Assembly: GCA_014825775.1 (NCBI GenBank)
Contig: MVAQ01000004.1
Coordinates: forward strand, 124,001-188,000
Origin: Krasilnikovozyma curviuscula
Lineage: Eukaryota > Basidiomycota > Tremellomycetes > Cystofilobasidiales > Mrakiaceae
Reading direction: 5' to 3'
DNA length: 64,000 bases
The notes under the pieces are model-generated. The model did no database searches, had not been told where the DNA came from, and was given only the letters and a program-made list of their open reading frames with translations. Within the stretch, counting starts at the first letter, position 1. The number at the start of each line of letters is the position of its first letter. This document shows positions 1 through 12,099 of the stretch, in pieces. The position numbers were made by a program, and so were the translations under genes.

Positions 1-21
1 ATTGAAACACCCTTCTTGCAG

Positions 22-1335
22 TCATTGGAGAAGTTTGAACGGGGTGAAGTTACCGAGGACGACAGAAGGGGAATCTACGAGCTCTTCCATCGTAAAGGAC
101 CAGTTAACCGTCCAGAAGACTACCCTGGAACTTTGATGCCCAAAGCACTCTGTTTGCTCCATCGCGTCTCCACCTTCTACGGTGAGCGCTCCTTTTTAAG
201 CTCTGCTTGCTCTCATCGGGCTTCTCACAATTGCCTCCCTACCTATTCTGTTCTAGACCCTTTCTGCCTACCATCGTGTAGGGAAGATTATTTTAACAGA
301 CCAGCTGCATCGAGTCCACATAGCAGCTTGTCCTCCAGCTCCCACTCTCCTGGGACCTCGACCTCAAACAACGGCCCCTTCCCACCTCCACCATCAGAAA
401 TCGTCGAGATGCGTGAAATCATCAACGAGTTCATCGCTACTCTCCCAGCTCAGTTCAAGGATCCTTCAGCCGCAATTGTCGGTGGCATTCCATCCTTTGC
501 ATTTGACGACACTCCCCATGATGCCATCTATGACCAGCTAAACAGACCATCCATTGGTATCAGTCCAGCGTGAGTTCAGTTAGACTATTTTTACCGTTGT
601 TTCTTGTCTGACTCTACCCCGGTTTTATCGGTTAAGAACCGTTACACTACACACTGTTGGTTTTCTTCCCAATTCTGTCTCATTGGCTATTGCTCACTTG
701 ATACTGTCTGTTCTTTGCTAGATTCTTTACTGCATTCTCCAACTTCTCTGGTCTGACGATATGCTAGCATCTTGGAATCAAGACACATCAACGGGTAATG
801 CTCTAAAAGCTGCTCGAGGTGTGGTTGCGCTTATCAATTCGGTTTCCCAAATCGATTGTGAGTGGGCACTGTCTAAGGTCGAAGCAGTAGACCTACACTC
901 ACCATATATATTTCTAGTCTCTGAGTTTGATATGATTTTGGCGCCGTTGTGGACACTTACTTCTCGTCAGCTTTTGCGTGAGGCTCGTGAGTAGAGAAGT
1001 ACACAATTGTGCGATTTCTATACTTAAAATTCCTTTTTATTGTCCACTTTCCTATTCCAGAGCGTCAAGTCAGAACAGGAGAAGATACCTCACTAATTGA
1101 AATCGAGATCGAGGTCGTCCTTTTGGCATTGAAGCGTCTTGGCCAACTTTTTGATATCGGCAACTCTCAAGCAACCTTCATCAAAACTCTCTCTGACTTC
1201 ACAGCTATGACGCTGGATGATACCGTCGATCCTGGCGAAATCCCGAATTGTGCGTGCCAAATGGCTATCAATGCTCTGAAGGAGGGTGTTGTTGACGAGT
1301 CTTCTGCAGCCACTTACCAGAAGTTCTATTCATAA
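22..1335 (+). CDS. Zn2Cys6-type transcription factor paralogue, C-terminal part (5' end outside window)
   Basis: The window opens in an intron that ends in TTGCAG, and the first visible exon starts at 22. About five exons follow (22-180, from about 258, from about 721, from about 918, and about 1061-1335). The translation aligns segment by segment with the C-terminal half of the complete Zn2Cys6 protein encoded at 5006-8060 on the other strand. Shared blocks include SEIVEMRE against PEITEMRH, AGGIP/VGGIP, MNRPTIG/LNRPSIG, LLWSDD, SPLW/APLW-LTSR and IEIEIEVVLLALKRLG against IEIDVEVVLLSLQRMG. The DNA-binding cluster itself lies off the left edge, so the class is inferred from the paralogue. The likely role is a nuclear regulator of unknown target. 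The stop is TAA at 1333-1335. Confidence 0.8.
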
Positions 1336-1569
1336 GTACTATGGGATCATAGGAGCTACTAAAGCGCAATATATTCGGGTTTGTCTTTATAATGTTGGAA
1401 AAGCGTAGATCTTGCCTGAAACTAACGAGGGATAGCCTGCAGTCACACAAATCTTTGATATAAACACGAGTGAGATGAACTGTGTATTACATACATATAT
1501 AACAACGCTGCAGCAAGAGCATCATCAAGATCTCTCCGGCTTAACCTTTCCAGTCGAGTCGACGTCACA

Positions 1570-2093
1570 TCACCAGCAGTCCACAACTCGTTCCTTCAAA
1601 ACTCCTCGTTCTGGGGGACGAATCACCATATCGGAATTCCTATCACAGCTTCTTTCTACATAGTACCATATCTCTCCTTGGCCTGTTGAAGCTGTGGGTG
1701 TCGGGATGGTGCTGTTGCTTGGAGCAGAAGACGAGAAGGTGGACGAGGTTGAGGATGACGGGGAATGAGAGATGAAGTGAGCTGTAGGATGGGATGCTGT
1801 TTTTGTATACTTTTCTAGTAACTGGGATGGAATGGTATGTGCGATGGGTTGCGATGAACTCCTTTGACGACCAAGGGCAAGGATCGGTGCAGGAAGGTTG
1901 GGAAGAGGATGTTTGGGATGATCTCGAGACGCAGGTCTGTAGGATCCAAGTAAAGGAATCAGATGAAAATGGTATCAGATAACCAATTGTTGTCTATAAA
2001 GTGATCTGGAGGAGGAAGTCGAGGAAAGTGCCTGCAAACTCACTCTGTCGGATTCACGAACCGCAGACACGACGGTGCAGGACGCTTTCCCAT
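1570..2093 (-). CDS. Small two-exon gene, unrecognised 138-aa Ser/Pro-rich protein
   Basis: I do not recognise this protein. It begins with ATG at 2093 (MGKRPAPSCLRFVNPTE). Exon 1 (2044-2093) joins exon 2 (1570-1936) across a 107-nt intron with a GTGAGT donor and CTACAG acceptor, and the phase is kept. Exon 2 lies in a frame open for about 400 nt. The middle is low-complexity Ser/Thr/Pro (SPSSSTSSTFSSSAPSNST). The C-terminus is more ordered, with GEIWYYVERSCDRNSD and then a basic RPPERGVLKERVVDCW end. It sits between two convergent-paralogue regulators, downstream of mL44 on the same strand. No signal peptide or membrane segment is visible. It could be a chance open frame, but the matched splice sites and phase argue for a gene. 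Confidence 0.55.
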
Positions 2094-2601
2094 TACGAAG
2101 AACAGAGAGAATCAATTTGCAGATCTGACTGGAGAAAGAAGAACCTCAGCGATGTTTTAAACGGAGAAAATCGTTGCTTCGTTCCTCACGCGTCTCGGTT
2201 AATGGGCCCTTGAATCAAGCTTTTTCAGTTGATCATTCACCTTGTTTCTCTATGAAAAGAAACCAAAGTTAGATGAGCAACGGAGCGTTTCGAGATGTGA
2301 GTGCGAGGTGGTGGAGTGGGAATGAAAATCTCGTTGTCAAGTACCCTGTTTTTAGCTTCACCCTGACTCTGAGCTACCGGGTGTTTCAGGTGGCCATCGC
2401 CATATCGCCGTAAACATAGACAATATCTTGCATGTAGTGACTCCTCGTTTACAATGAGACACAGCTTGGTAATAGAGCTATGCATTGCTATCATGTCTAT
2501 CATGTTGCAGGTAGGTCGCCCTGACGCTCTGCCAAGCAACAAAATCGATCTCAAAAGAAGTTGCGACTCGGAAGCACCAATGTGTACCCCTTCAACAAGA
2601 T
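2094..2601. other. Intergenic, 508 bp
   Basis: This stretch lies between the end of the mL44 gene and the start of the small gene, both on the minus strand. It should hold the mL44 3' UTR and the promoter of the small gene. Short open frames are present but none has matching splice sites or a recognisable product. Confidence 0.5.
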
Positions 2602-4569
2602 CTACTCTCTGTCTTCTGGATGAGGAACCCACTTGGGTGCCAGTCTCATTGGATTCATCGGGACTGATGTTGGTGTCACATCAATCTTGACACCTAGGTT
2701 CTTGGTCGCCTCAGCATGCAGATCGAGCTTCCTCTGCTTCTCAGTAGCGAGCCACTCTTGTTGCTTCCTTGAAGAACTATAGGCAACAACCTCCGAGACT
2801 CCTAACGGCTGGATGGAGGCGACCATGCGGTAAGCCGCTTCTGCTAGACTGTCGGGTGGGGTTGATAAGGGGAAAGCGGAGAATGATGATGTTGAAAGAG
2901 TTGGAGAGGGGTTGGCAGTGAGGACAAAGGTAAGGACAGAAGCGGTAGCAGCCTATGAGGAGAGAAGGAAAGCGACGGAAGGTTAGTCTCGAAACCAATG
3001 GCATCGCTACTTTCTACTCACTCTGAACCTAGCCATCTTGAGACTAGTACCAAAGCCTTCTCCAAGTTTGACTTCACCACTGAAGAAACCGACAACAAAT
3101 ACTGGAGTATGCGATGCTCGACCAGTTTCCTTCAATAGTCTGGATGGTGGAGGTAGCGGACAATGAGTACTAGAGTCAGTAACGACGCGAGCTCTTCCGG
3201 ACAGAAACTCTCCAAAAAACGATGTTTTTAAGACTAACCTAGCAACTGGGATCTCCATTCCGAACTTGCCTTCTACTGCTCGCCTCAAAACCTCCTCTGG
3301 GTTCTCAAACTTGATGAGAGAGGGCAGATCCACCACACGGGTGAAGAAATGAGCGTGGATAAAGTCTACGCATGTCGGCAAACCGGATGTGCTGTAGAGT
3401 AGCGAGAGAAGGGAGTGAAGTGTTGGGACGAGAGGAGACTGTTTTGATCGGACGTAAATAAAGGGACAACCATTATCAGCATGCGTTTTGAGGAAAGTGA
3501 AAGCAAGAATTAAAAATGGAGAGATGTATAGAATGTTCAGTTGTTAATATAAAGTGTCTAACCATGTGGGTGTCTTAAAGACTAATCGAATTTTTTTATA
3601 TACTCATCATTTAGACGAAAATTGCTCCTTGTGGATATCACGCAGAAGAATTCTGAGGGTGGGGAAGATGCAAAGCAAAGACTCAACTCACAATTTCGGG
3701 TTCAGCCTTTGTATTCCACCTGACTTTGACACCTCCTTCTGTGAAGCCAGCTTTGAGCTTCTCCTTCTCCTTCAAACCCGGAAGAGAAACACCCATCGTC
3801 CTGGCAACATTCACACAAGAGTGTTCACCGACCAAGGCTTCCCTCACAATGTCGACGTATTTCATTGGCAGGTTTGGGTATTTTGAAGTAATATAGTCGA
3901 TGGCGCAAAGATCTAAAATCTTTTTACCCAAGAAGGAGCCGAGCTCATTCGTTCCAAAGGCCGTCGAAACTTCAGCATATATCGACGGGTCGTAGGAAGG
4001 ATGCGTTAAGCAGGATTCCAGAGACAGAGCCAGTCGTTCTCTAGAGACTTCGTTTTTGGGCACAGATACACCAATTCGAGCAGCCAAGGCAAGGAGAGCT
4101 TCTCGAGGTGTATCTTTGGACATAGACCAAGATTCGGCCGAGAAGTTAGGGTGTGATATTATCTTGTCTTGGGGTAAGAACTGGGTGGATTTTTCAGCGG
4201 ACGTCGGTGGGTTGATTGGAATGAGCTTGGTACCAGTTGGGTCGACTCGGAATACAGGACCAGTTGGTTTTTCTGGAAATGGGGATTTAGGGAATGCTTT
4301 TTGGAGGTAGTCCCGATCAAGCGGTGAATATGTCGGGGCTGACGTGCGAGAAGCACAAGAGGAACGAGCAGAGAAAAAAAAGTCGCAAGGATGAGGATTC
4401 GACTTTTTCATTGAGTTCGCAAACTGGAAAACCAGGACTCACTATAGGTGCGAGTTTTAGTAGATATGCACCTCTTACAAGCTGGTATCGATAAGCTTGA
4501 TGCTGTGGAGGTCGATGCTACCGGCGAGCTTCTTGAGAATTCTCTCGCTAAAGACCTTCGGGAAGCCAT
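2602..4569 (-). CDS. MRPL3: Mitochondrial large ribosomal subunit protein mL44 (RNase III-like fold)
   Basis: This is a structural protein of the mitochondrial 54S subunit. mL44 carries an inactive RNase III-like domain followed by a dsRNA-binding domain. ATG at 4569 opens a mitochondrial-presequence-like N-terminus (MASRRSLAREFSRSSPV). A 105-nt intron joins it to TYSPLDRDYLQKAFPKS. Family landmarks are LTHPSY, NELGSFLGKKILDL and VARTMGVSLPG. Later come LLYSTSGLPTC, DFIHAHFFTR and LIKFENPEEVL, and then the dsRBD end GEGFGTSLKMARFR, which splices exactly into AATASV. The protein ends PKWVPHPEDRE. Exon joins at about 4340-4445 and about 2953-3022 are well defined. The intron starting near 3690 is about 245 nt in my model and its acceptor is the least certain point. 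The RNase III catalytic acidic set is not expected to be functional in this family. Confidence 0.92.
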
Positions 4570-5005
4570 CGCTGGGACCACCTGGATACTCGTCTTGAGT
4601 ATCTTATTCAACAGTCCTAGTACGGCCGATTCAAGAGAACTTTTGAGGATTGTATCCTGCTGCTGCTGCTGGTTTGCTAGCCTTGTAAGACGCACCCGCT
4701 GAAAAGTGAAAAAACGATCAGAATTTATGAAAAGCCCAATTCAAACAGCATTGCAAAGGCATCTCTTACCTGATGATTCAGAAACTGGCCTCTATACGTG
4801 ATTTAGCCTGATCAGTGATGTTGGGCTCATCAACGTTTTCGTCCACTTTTTTCCAGTGGCCAGTTGCTCGCAAGACAGGTTGCCACGAATGCATGTTTAC
4901 ACTTTTACACCAAGGCTAGAAAATTCTTCAAAATATCATTCTATCCCCATTGAAGTTTTGACGCTATACTGGACGAAACTCCACGTCATTTTCTCAACCG
5001 TATTA
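4570..5005. promoter_or_regulatory. Intergenic, 436 bp; promoter of mL44
   Basis: It lies upstream of the mL44 ATG and downstream of the Zn2Cys6 gene, both on the minus strand. I see no gene here. A CTG/CAG-rich patch (tgctgctgctgctgg, near 4657) lies about 90 bp upstream of the mL44 start. Confidence 0.4.
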
Positions 5006-8000
5006 TTATCCTTCAATCTCCACCTCCACGGCCTCCTTGACTACTCTACCTACCGAGAGAGAACCGATGGATCCAGCAAGTTCTTCCACGAAAGATGCCT
5101 GATGCGATGCAACTGAGAATATAGAGCCCATTCGTTGCAGAGACAGCAGGACTACCTCAACGTCGATCTCTATCTGTTTTGGGTCTTCTCCTACGCTGAC
5201 CAACCTCTGCGCTTCTCTCACTAGCGTCCTGGATGTGATCAGCCACAGGGGTGAGAGCAGTAAGTCCAGCTCAGCAACTGACAATGCGCCAAAAGAGTCA
5301 GCGATAACTTCCCTCGTCTCGAAATGAAAGACGGAAGATTACGCACAGTCGACACTGCTGATATCATGGATCAGCCTTACCATCTCCTTCGCCGCCTTCA
5401 GAGAATTACCACTGCTGGAATCTGCTCCATATTGCTCAAGCAGGTCATCGGACCAGAGAAGCTGCAGGCAAACGAAAACCAACGAGTGGAGTAGTACGAG
5501 ACTAAAGAAACAGTGCATCTACAAGTCAGCGACACCGTCACAAAGGCTTTGAGATTGAACGAGTGCGGACCCTGCATTCAAGCCTATGGTGGGGCGGTTC
5601 ATTTGTTCCCAGTCGCCCTGATCTCCGCTTTTGGTATTCTCGTTGAATCCAAAGACGTTCAGTTTCGGGATACCACCGGCCGTCGCGCGTGTCGCATCGA
5701 CAAAGTCACTAGGTAACGATGTAATAAAGTGGTGAAGTGTATGACGCATTTCTGTAATTTCTGGTGGAAGAGTGTCGGTTTTGTTTGATAATTTAGAAGA
5801 GGATGGTGAGGGTATTGTTGACCTCAGACGATCCATTTGAGAGGGCAGGTTGTAAGGGTCGGATAAGCGTGAGATTTGATGGAGTAGTGAGGCAGCTTTG
5901 GGAATAACTACCGAAAGAGTATCATCTGGTCTGACAATACCGTTTGATTTCTTAAAGTGGTATAGCGTTTGGTAGTCGGCAGCTGACACAGTTCCCTGAT
6001 AACCAGTTTTAGTATTCCATCCTCGTAGATCGTGGGCATGTGGAATGGAGACTCACCTTCTCATACTTTTCGATAGATGGGGGGAAAGGAGTCCGAATGT
6101 CATTATCTGAAATCGTCGAAGGAAGACCAGAGACCGCCGATGTTGACCGCTCCAAAAGGAAAAACAACCAGAACGTCGATATTTCGCTCCTGACATTGAA
6201 CACAAAAACAGGAGGCGGTAAGCTCCAAGAACAGCCACATACTACGGTGTGTACTTACCAGTGTTCAATTGCATTCTGAGCACCTTGATGTACCTCTTTA
6301 ACTTTCTTTAGAGACCCCATCGACGATACCACCATTTCGGACGTGCTGTCAGCACTCGGAGTCTCCCAGATAGGGCTAGCAATAGAGTGAAGGTCTGAAA
6401 ACGTAATGAGTCTGGTAGTGATACCAGACTGATGAAAGCAGGGCAAGTGATCAGTAATACACGACATCTGCAATCGAACATGAACATGGCGGCGAAGTAT
6501 TACCTGCAAGAATGCCAGCGAGTAAAGACCTTTGGAAATAAGGTAAAGCCAAATGATGATTGATGCTTGACATATTTGAAACAGCTGGACGCCAACCGAC
6601 GCGCCCTGTTGAATCTTCTGTTGCGTGCTCTCCAGGAGTCGAGGTTCCAGTTCACGTACATCCGGATTTGTGGACAAACGACAAGCGGTCGTGTACTGTG
6701 AGTTCCAGAGAGGTATATGAGCTCAAGCGATGGATGTCCGAAGGATGACAGCTGCTACAAGGTACGTACGATGGCAAATAGCAAGGCTTCATGAGGTCGA
6801 CCATCTTCTGGACCGTCGAGGCTACTAAGAAAGCTAGGAGCATGGATTGAAGTGCCGCCAAGTTGTCTTCTCCGCCCAAAAAACAACTTGATCCTGAAAG
6901 AAATATTAAGTTAATGAACGCTACAGGGTAGGATGAAGAGTTGTGTCGAGCAGCACTGACAAATCTGCCTTCAGTTCTGCCGACATGTATGGTTCTGTCG
7001 AGGTGGGGGGTTGTGGAGAGGAAGGAGAAGAGTGATGACTGTTTTGTTTGGAGTTTACATCACCGGAAGAGAACGAGTGTGCGCGGGGTGTAGCGAATTG
7101 GGGTGAGGACGAAGATGAAGCTGAGGCTTGAATCTGAGAGTTGGGCGCACTTGGTTCGTCGTTGACATATGACGAGAAGGAAAAGGGAAGTGGTGAGGTT
7201 AAAAAATTAGGCTGCTCTTGAGGTTGAATTTGGTACGCTGAAGACGCAGGGGTCATTTGATTCAGTGTCAAGTTATCGTTCTGGCTGTAGTAGTTGAGGA
7301 ACCAATCGCTCTTGGAATTTTGCACAGAGTGACCCATTACAGATTTCTTAGCCATCAAGTTGTCTTTTGCTTTCTGGATAGCATTCAAGGTATCATCGCT
7401 GGCGTAGAAGTTTGACATGATGTTGCTGATTGGGTTGGGCGCGGAGGGTGCGAGCGACTCGAACACCGGCTGAGGTGGGTAAGGCCATGAAGACCGTATT
7501 TGGCCAGGAGTTCGTTTGGGGAGCTTTCCTTTCCGAGAGAGCAAGGATTCGAGATCGGCTGCAGAAAGTAACTGCGGCTGTTAGATCTCATTACAGACCC
7601 CAGCAGAAGACCAAGCAGGAAACTGACGTACCTATCTTCTGCTCAAGGACGATGACTCTGCTCATCTGTTTTGAGCTTTGATAGACACACTCCAACCGGC
7701 CCTAAGGAGGTAACGAAACGAGCGAGCGAACGTCAGAACGAGCACAACGTGGGATGATAACGGTAACATTCCAGACTGAGATTCCAGCCATTGTACCTTT
7801 TGACACGACCCACAGGAAGGTTTCATAGCGTCACTTCAGGGATATCATTATTAGAAGTGGGATAATAACACAGAGGTGAGAACTGAAACGACTTTAGAAG
7901 ACCTGTGAACGCGCCCTCACCACCTCGATTTTTTCCTCCTACACGCCAAACAAGCGGCTCCACGTTTGAGAGCTAGGTTTTCCTTTCTGTTAGATATCGT

Positions 8001-8060
8001 TTGTCCAGAAGGTCCACCTTCAAACTCATTATTGGGCGGTAATCCAGAAACTGCGTCCAT
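5006..8060 (-). CDS. Zn2Cys6 (fungal binuclear cluster) transcription factor
   Basis: This is a sequence-specific nuclear regulator of unknown target. ATG at 8060 (MDAVSGLPPNNEFEGG) leads to a cluster spread over three exons: CLACRRKKSR plus split C, then DAMKPSCGSCQK, then GRLECVYQSS. This restores C-x2-C-x6-C-x6-C-x2-C-x6-C. It is followed by a short putative coiled-coil linker (VIVLEQKI), a Ser/Gln/Pro-rich middle (about 6920-7545) and the C-terminal regulatory region. The last exon, 5006 to about 5284, reads AELDLLLSPLWLITSRTLV and ends VEVEIEG. The C-terminal half is clearly paralogous to the gene at 22-1335. Several 50-90-nt introns separate the exons; the cluster and the last three exons are the best defined. 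Confidence 0.88.
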
Positions 8061-8452
8061 TGCGAAGCGTTGCGTGGCTGGCCACCGGCTAACCGACAAA
8101 AGCTGGCCTTAGACCTTAGGAAGAATGTCAACGTAAGAGAAGCACACTACTGCACTTACCTGATAGACAGAGGTCTTCCTATTGGACCAGATGCAGTTTG
8201 AGATTCCTTGCTCGCTCATGGCAGCAGGATAGAGCAATGGGGTATGTGCCACTAGCCTGGGGCAGGTCAGGAAGAAATACAAGGCCAAGACTTGAACGTC
8301 ACTGAGTGAAAGAGAGCCCCTACATCAATCGCCTCTCAAATTCTATTTTCTTCGCTTCGACACACATAACTGGCGCAAAATCCAGCTCCTCGCCAACGTC
8401 GACAGTCCCAAAATCCAGATATAGCTCCAGATTATTCTTAACGTATCACCAA
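8061..8452. promoter_or_regulatory. Divergent promoter region, 392 bp
   Basis: It separates the start of the Zn2Cys6 regulator (minus) from the start of COX16 (plus), so both promoters must lie here. I could not assign any specific factor site. Confidence 0.5.
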
Positions 8453-9153
8453 ATGTCAGGATACCATTTCAAGAACAAGACCTGGCACATTGGTGGTCAA
8501 CAGCCTAAAACTCAGCTAACGAAAATCCAAAAGCTCATAAAGGACAAGCCATTTGTAGCTTTCGGGTTGCCTTTCATCTCGATTGTGGTTCTTTCGAGCT
8601 ATTTGCTGAGTGAAATCAATACTGCGAGGTTTGTAGTTGCTCTCTGGTGCATTCTGTGACGTCTGGACGAAATTTCTGCTGATCGCAGCTTCTTGCGGCT
8701 CTTCACAGATTTCTGCTTCATGATACTCGAACAACATCGGTAAGCCTGGAATAATAGTCTTCATATTGAATTCCTAGCGCTGACTGGACGGTGCTTTCGC
8801 TGCTGTAATAGCTAAACAAAGAGGAAGCTCTCGGGTTGGAAAGCACCAGGAGAAAATTCGATATCAGAGAGGAATATATTGTAAGTTTACTTCATGGGTC
8901 AGCTCCATTATCATCTTCTAATTTAACATGCTATCTATGTCAATCAGCGGCTCCAAACTGGAAATGCTGCTCCACTGACGTCCTTTGAAAACAAACGAGT
9001 TGCGCGACCTGAAGGAACCGCTGGTGTGTATGAAACAGTTGTCCGATTTCTGACATTTTGTTAACTTCTCGGCTTTCATTTCACTTAGAATGGGGCGAAA
9101 TGCCTAAATCTAGAGAAGAAGTTGAAGCTGAGAAGAAGAGAAAGTGGGTTTAG
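8453..9153 (+). CDS. COX16: Cytochrome c oxidase assembly protein COX16
   Basis: This is a small inner-mitochondrial-membrane protein needed for assembly of complex IV. ATG at 8453 gives MSGYHFKNKTWHIGG, then one membrane segment (FVAFGLPFISIVVLSSYLL). Small exons follow: RFLLHDTRTTS, LNKEEALGLESTRRKFDI, REEYI, RLQTGNAAPLTSFENKRV, and a basic tail EVEAEKKRKWV ending at TAG 9153. The family signature is the N-terminal helix followed by KEEALGL and the D-I-R-E-E-Y block. It has four or five introns for about 125 residues. It is transcribed divergently from the Zn2Cys6 regulator. Confidence 0.9.
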
Positions 9154-9447
9154 CGCAACCTCACCAATCAGTCTTACCAGCCAGCGAAAACCAGATTCAT
9201 TATACCACTTGCATTCATATACCATTCCTCTTTTATATACATACCATCCCATTTTTTTATTCTGATTTTCGAAAGAATTTGGACTTCGTTCCAAGCCATG
9301 ACGAATTCAACCGATTTTGCGTTTTCGCATGTCCACTCCTTCTAAGGTCTTCAACAGTCTCTTGTTCAGAGGTTTTCTTTGAGCCCAGAACTACCTCAGA
9401 AGATCTCTGACTACCCACTAGACGCGGTTCTGGTTTAGGTCTGCGAC

Positions 9448-11543
9448 ATGTCAAGCTCCAATGGCGTTTCGAAGGAAGGACAGAAGGCCGTCGTCACGAA
9501 CATGTACCTGACCGAGAAGGATCTGAAGAACTTGTCCAAGTACAAGTACTCGGGAGTAGACAAGTGAGTTAGGTCTCTCTTCCTGTTGGTATTCCGGTGG
9601 TTTGAGAGCTAAGACAGTTCCATTGGACGGCTGTGGGATACATTTCCCAAAAAAAAATCTGATAGGTCGATCGTCAGTCGATACATCTTGACACCGTACT
9701 GGAACTGGCTAGTGACTTTGATGCCAATGACGGTAGCTCCGAATACTGTGAGTCTTACACCTCTCCAGCCCGATTTGCAGTATGAGGAGCAGAAACCAAA
9801 CCTGACGCAACGCAACGTGCTTCCGGATTGATAGATCACATTATCAGGTCTTTGCATGGTTTTCATTAACTTTGCAACACTACTGTATTTTGATGTGGGA
9901 TACAACTTGGACAAAGAGCTACCTCGTTGGGTTTATTTCTCATGGGGAGCGGGGCTATTTATCTACCAGAGTATGGACGCGATTGATGGGTAAGTGGCTT
10001 CCCACTTTGTATGATTAAGACGCAGAACTGATCTTATAATGTTTTGGAATTTTCAGTAAACAATCCAGGAGGACAGGGATGGCGGGTCCGTTGGGAGAGA
10101 TGTTTGATCACGGATGTGATGCTATGAACACCACCGTAAGCCAAGGCTTGTTTCGGTGTTGGTTTGAGCACAGCTTTTTACTGTTTTTCTTTTACCCCTA
10201 TTTCTAGCTTGAGGTTATCATCTGCGCGCACGCTCTGAACTTGGGTCGGAGTTGGTGGACAGTCGCCAGTCAGACGGCAACGCTTGCAAACTTTTACCTG
10301 TGAGTGTCATCTCTTCACTCAAGATTGTTGCCAAAAGCGCTAATAGCACAATTACTGCTTGTCAGGACAACATGGGAGGAGTTTCATACTGGTGTGTTGT
10401 GCTATTATACTCGTCACTGCCTCTGCGCCGGGTACTGATGGTGGGTTCTATTCTTCACCAGGCACGCTTTACTTGAGCCAGTTCTCAGGGCCAGTGGAAG
10501 GTATCCTTATTATTGTTTCCATCTTTTTCATCACTGGTCAGTTTCTCTATCTTTCTAGGAGACACACTGTTGGATCTTGACTTTCCGCTTCATTCGTCTA
10601 GGACTCTACGGCCCAGAGTTTTGGGACCAGAAACCTCTTCATGCTCTACCAAGGGTTCTTTTTTCCAAGACGCCTTTGTTGGAGAAGTACATTTACGATC
10701 AAGGGATAAACGATTTGTTCATGATCTTTGGTGCTTTTGGATTGGCATCTAACGTCTTCAACAGGTAAAGGTGCTTATTACCTTGTTATCGTCACCATAT
10801 TGACCCATCTGTACTTCAGTTATGGCAACGTCATCTTAGCCCGACGACGAGCGAAAATGGCCATTCTTCCACCCCTCTTGGGATTGATACCACACGTCCT
10901 ACACACTCTCTGCTTGTTATCTTGGATCAATGCAGAGCCGTACACTAACATCATCTACTCGTCACGATTTGTGCCTTTCTGTTGCTACTGGGGCTTCAGT
11001 TTCGCCTATCAAGTAAGTCGCAAAATTTCATGACCTTGACTTCTGGTCGACGCTGATCGACGCCGATCACTTGACTCAGGTCGGACAACTCATTCTGGCT
11101 CATGTTACTGGACAAGGAATGCCCTGGTGGAATGGTCTGATGGTCTGGTCTGCAATCGGTGCGATTGACGCCAATTCCCAAGCGCTGTTTGGAACGTGAG
11201 TCGTAGAAATCAGGTTCGTGAGCGCGCCCCCAAACTTATCACTCCGATTGTCTACTAGGGCTCCAATCTTCCATGCTACTGAGCAGTCGACAACATTGTT
11301 CATCGGAGTATCAGTGGCTCTGTCATTCCTGGTATACATGCACTTTGTGTACTGTGTCATCTATGCGATGTGAGTCTGCTCTAGCTTTCCTTCTTCGCCT
11401 TTGACAATCGCCTAAAAAGAATAAGCTAACTATTCATCGTTGTCATCAAAAGAACAAACTACACTGGAATCGCATGCTTCACAGTCAGGAAAAAGGACGA
11501 AGGAGGCGAATGGGTAGAGGCATCAAAGATTAAGAAACAGTAG
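9448..11543 (+). CDS. CPT1: Diacylglycerol choline/ethanolamine phosphotransferase (CDP-alcohol phosphatidyltransferase)
   Basis: It transfers phosphocholine or phosphoethanolamine from the CDP-alcohol to diacylglycerol in the last step of the Kennedy pathway, in ER/Golgi membranes. ATG at 9448 gives MSSSNGVSKEGQK. Then come YWNWLVTLMPMTVAPNTIT and the CDP-alcohol phosphotransferase motif DGKQSRR...GEMFDHGCD, whose acidic residues bind metal and substrate. The motif normally reads D-G-x2-A-R; a Ser stands in the Ala position here. Multiple hydrophobic segments follow (for example FINFATLLYF, FIGVSVALSFLVY), and the end is charged (KKDEGGEWVEASKIKKQ, TAG 11541-11543). There are about eight introns. 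Whether it prefers choline or ethanolamine cannot be told from sequence by eye. Confidence 0.9.
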
Positions 11544-12099
11544 TCATATAGAAACGATGCCAAAAGAATTTTGAATCTTTTTTAACGCCCATTGATACCT
11601 AACCGTAATTTGCTTCAACTGCAACTAGTTTCTCACGTCAAACGCCATCATATCTTTCTGACCTGCAGACTCTCCTCTGTCGGCGCAAGTTGATCAGATA
11701 AACGCATCTCAGCGCAATCAAGCGAACGAATGTAAAGAAAAGCAACATTTCCGTTGTGCTAGGACCACGGTTGAGGCATAAATTCGCGCGTTTCTCACGT
11801 TTCTCAACAACCCGACCTCAACGGACACACGGAGTGTTGCCACCTCGCGACTGGTTGAAAAGTAGGGATACGCGCCAGCTCGTTTTTTCCTTACCAACCA
11901 CATCGCTCACGTCGTCGTTCAGTTGTAATTGTCATCGTGAGTGCTTCTCTAGCTTAACGTCATTGGTTACGAGACTGGTGATCTGATCACAGCTCCCCTC
12001 ATTTCATTTTGTTCCCATCTTGAAATCTCGCCCGCACTCTTCTCGACGATTCCATCTCGATTGGTGATGCTCCCTTAACCTCACGTTGTGACTCTACAG
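11544..12099. promoter_or_regulatory. Promoter/5' leader of the peroxiredoxin gene, 556 bp
   Basis: No gene is visible. The segment from about 11938 to 11991 begins with GTGAGT and ends with TCACAG. It is a plausible intron in the 5' untranslated leader of the downstream gene, and pyrimidine-rich sequence follows it up to the ATG. Confidence 0.45.

Noticed and set aside
4650..4675. CTG/CAG repeat near the mL44 start as a coding Gln tract
   Set aside because: It lies upstream of the only ATG in frame; translation would need a non-ATG start, and the downstream start already gives a good mitochondrial presequence.
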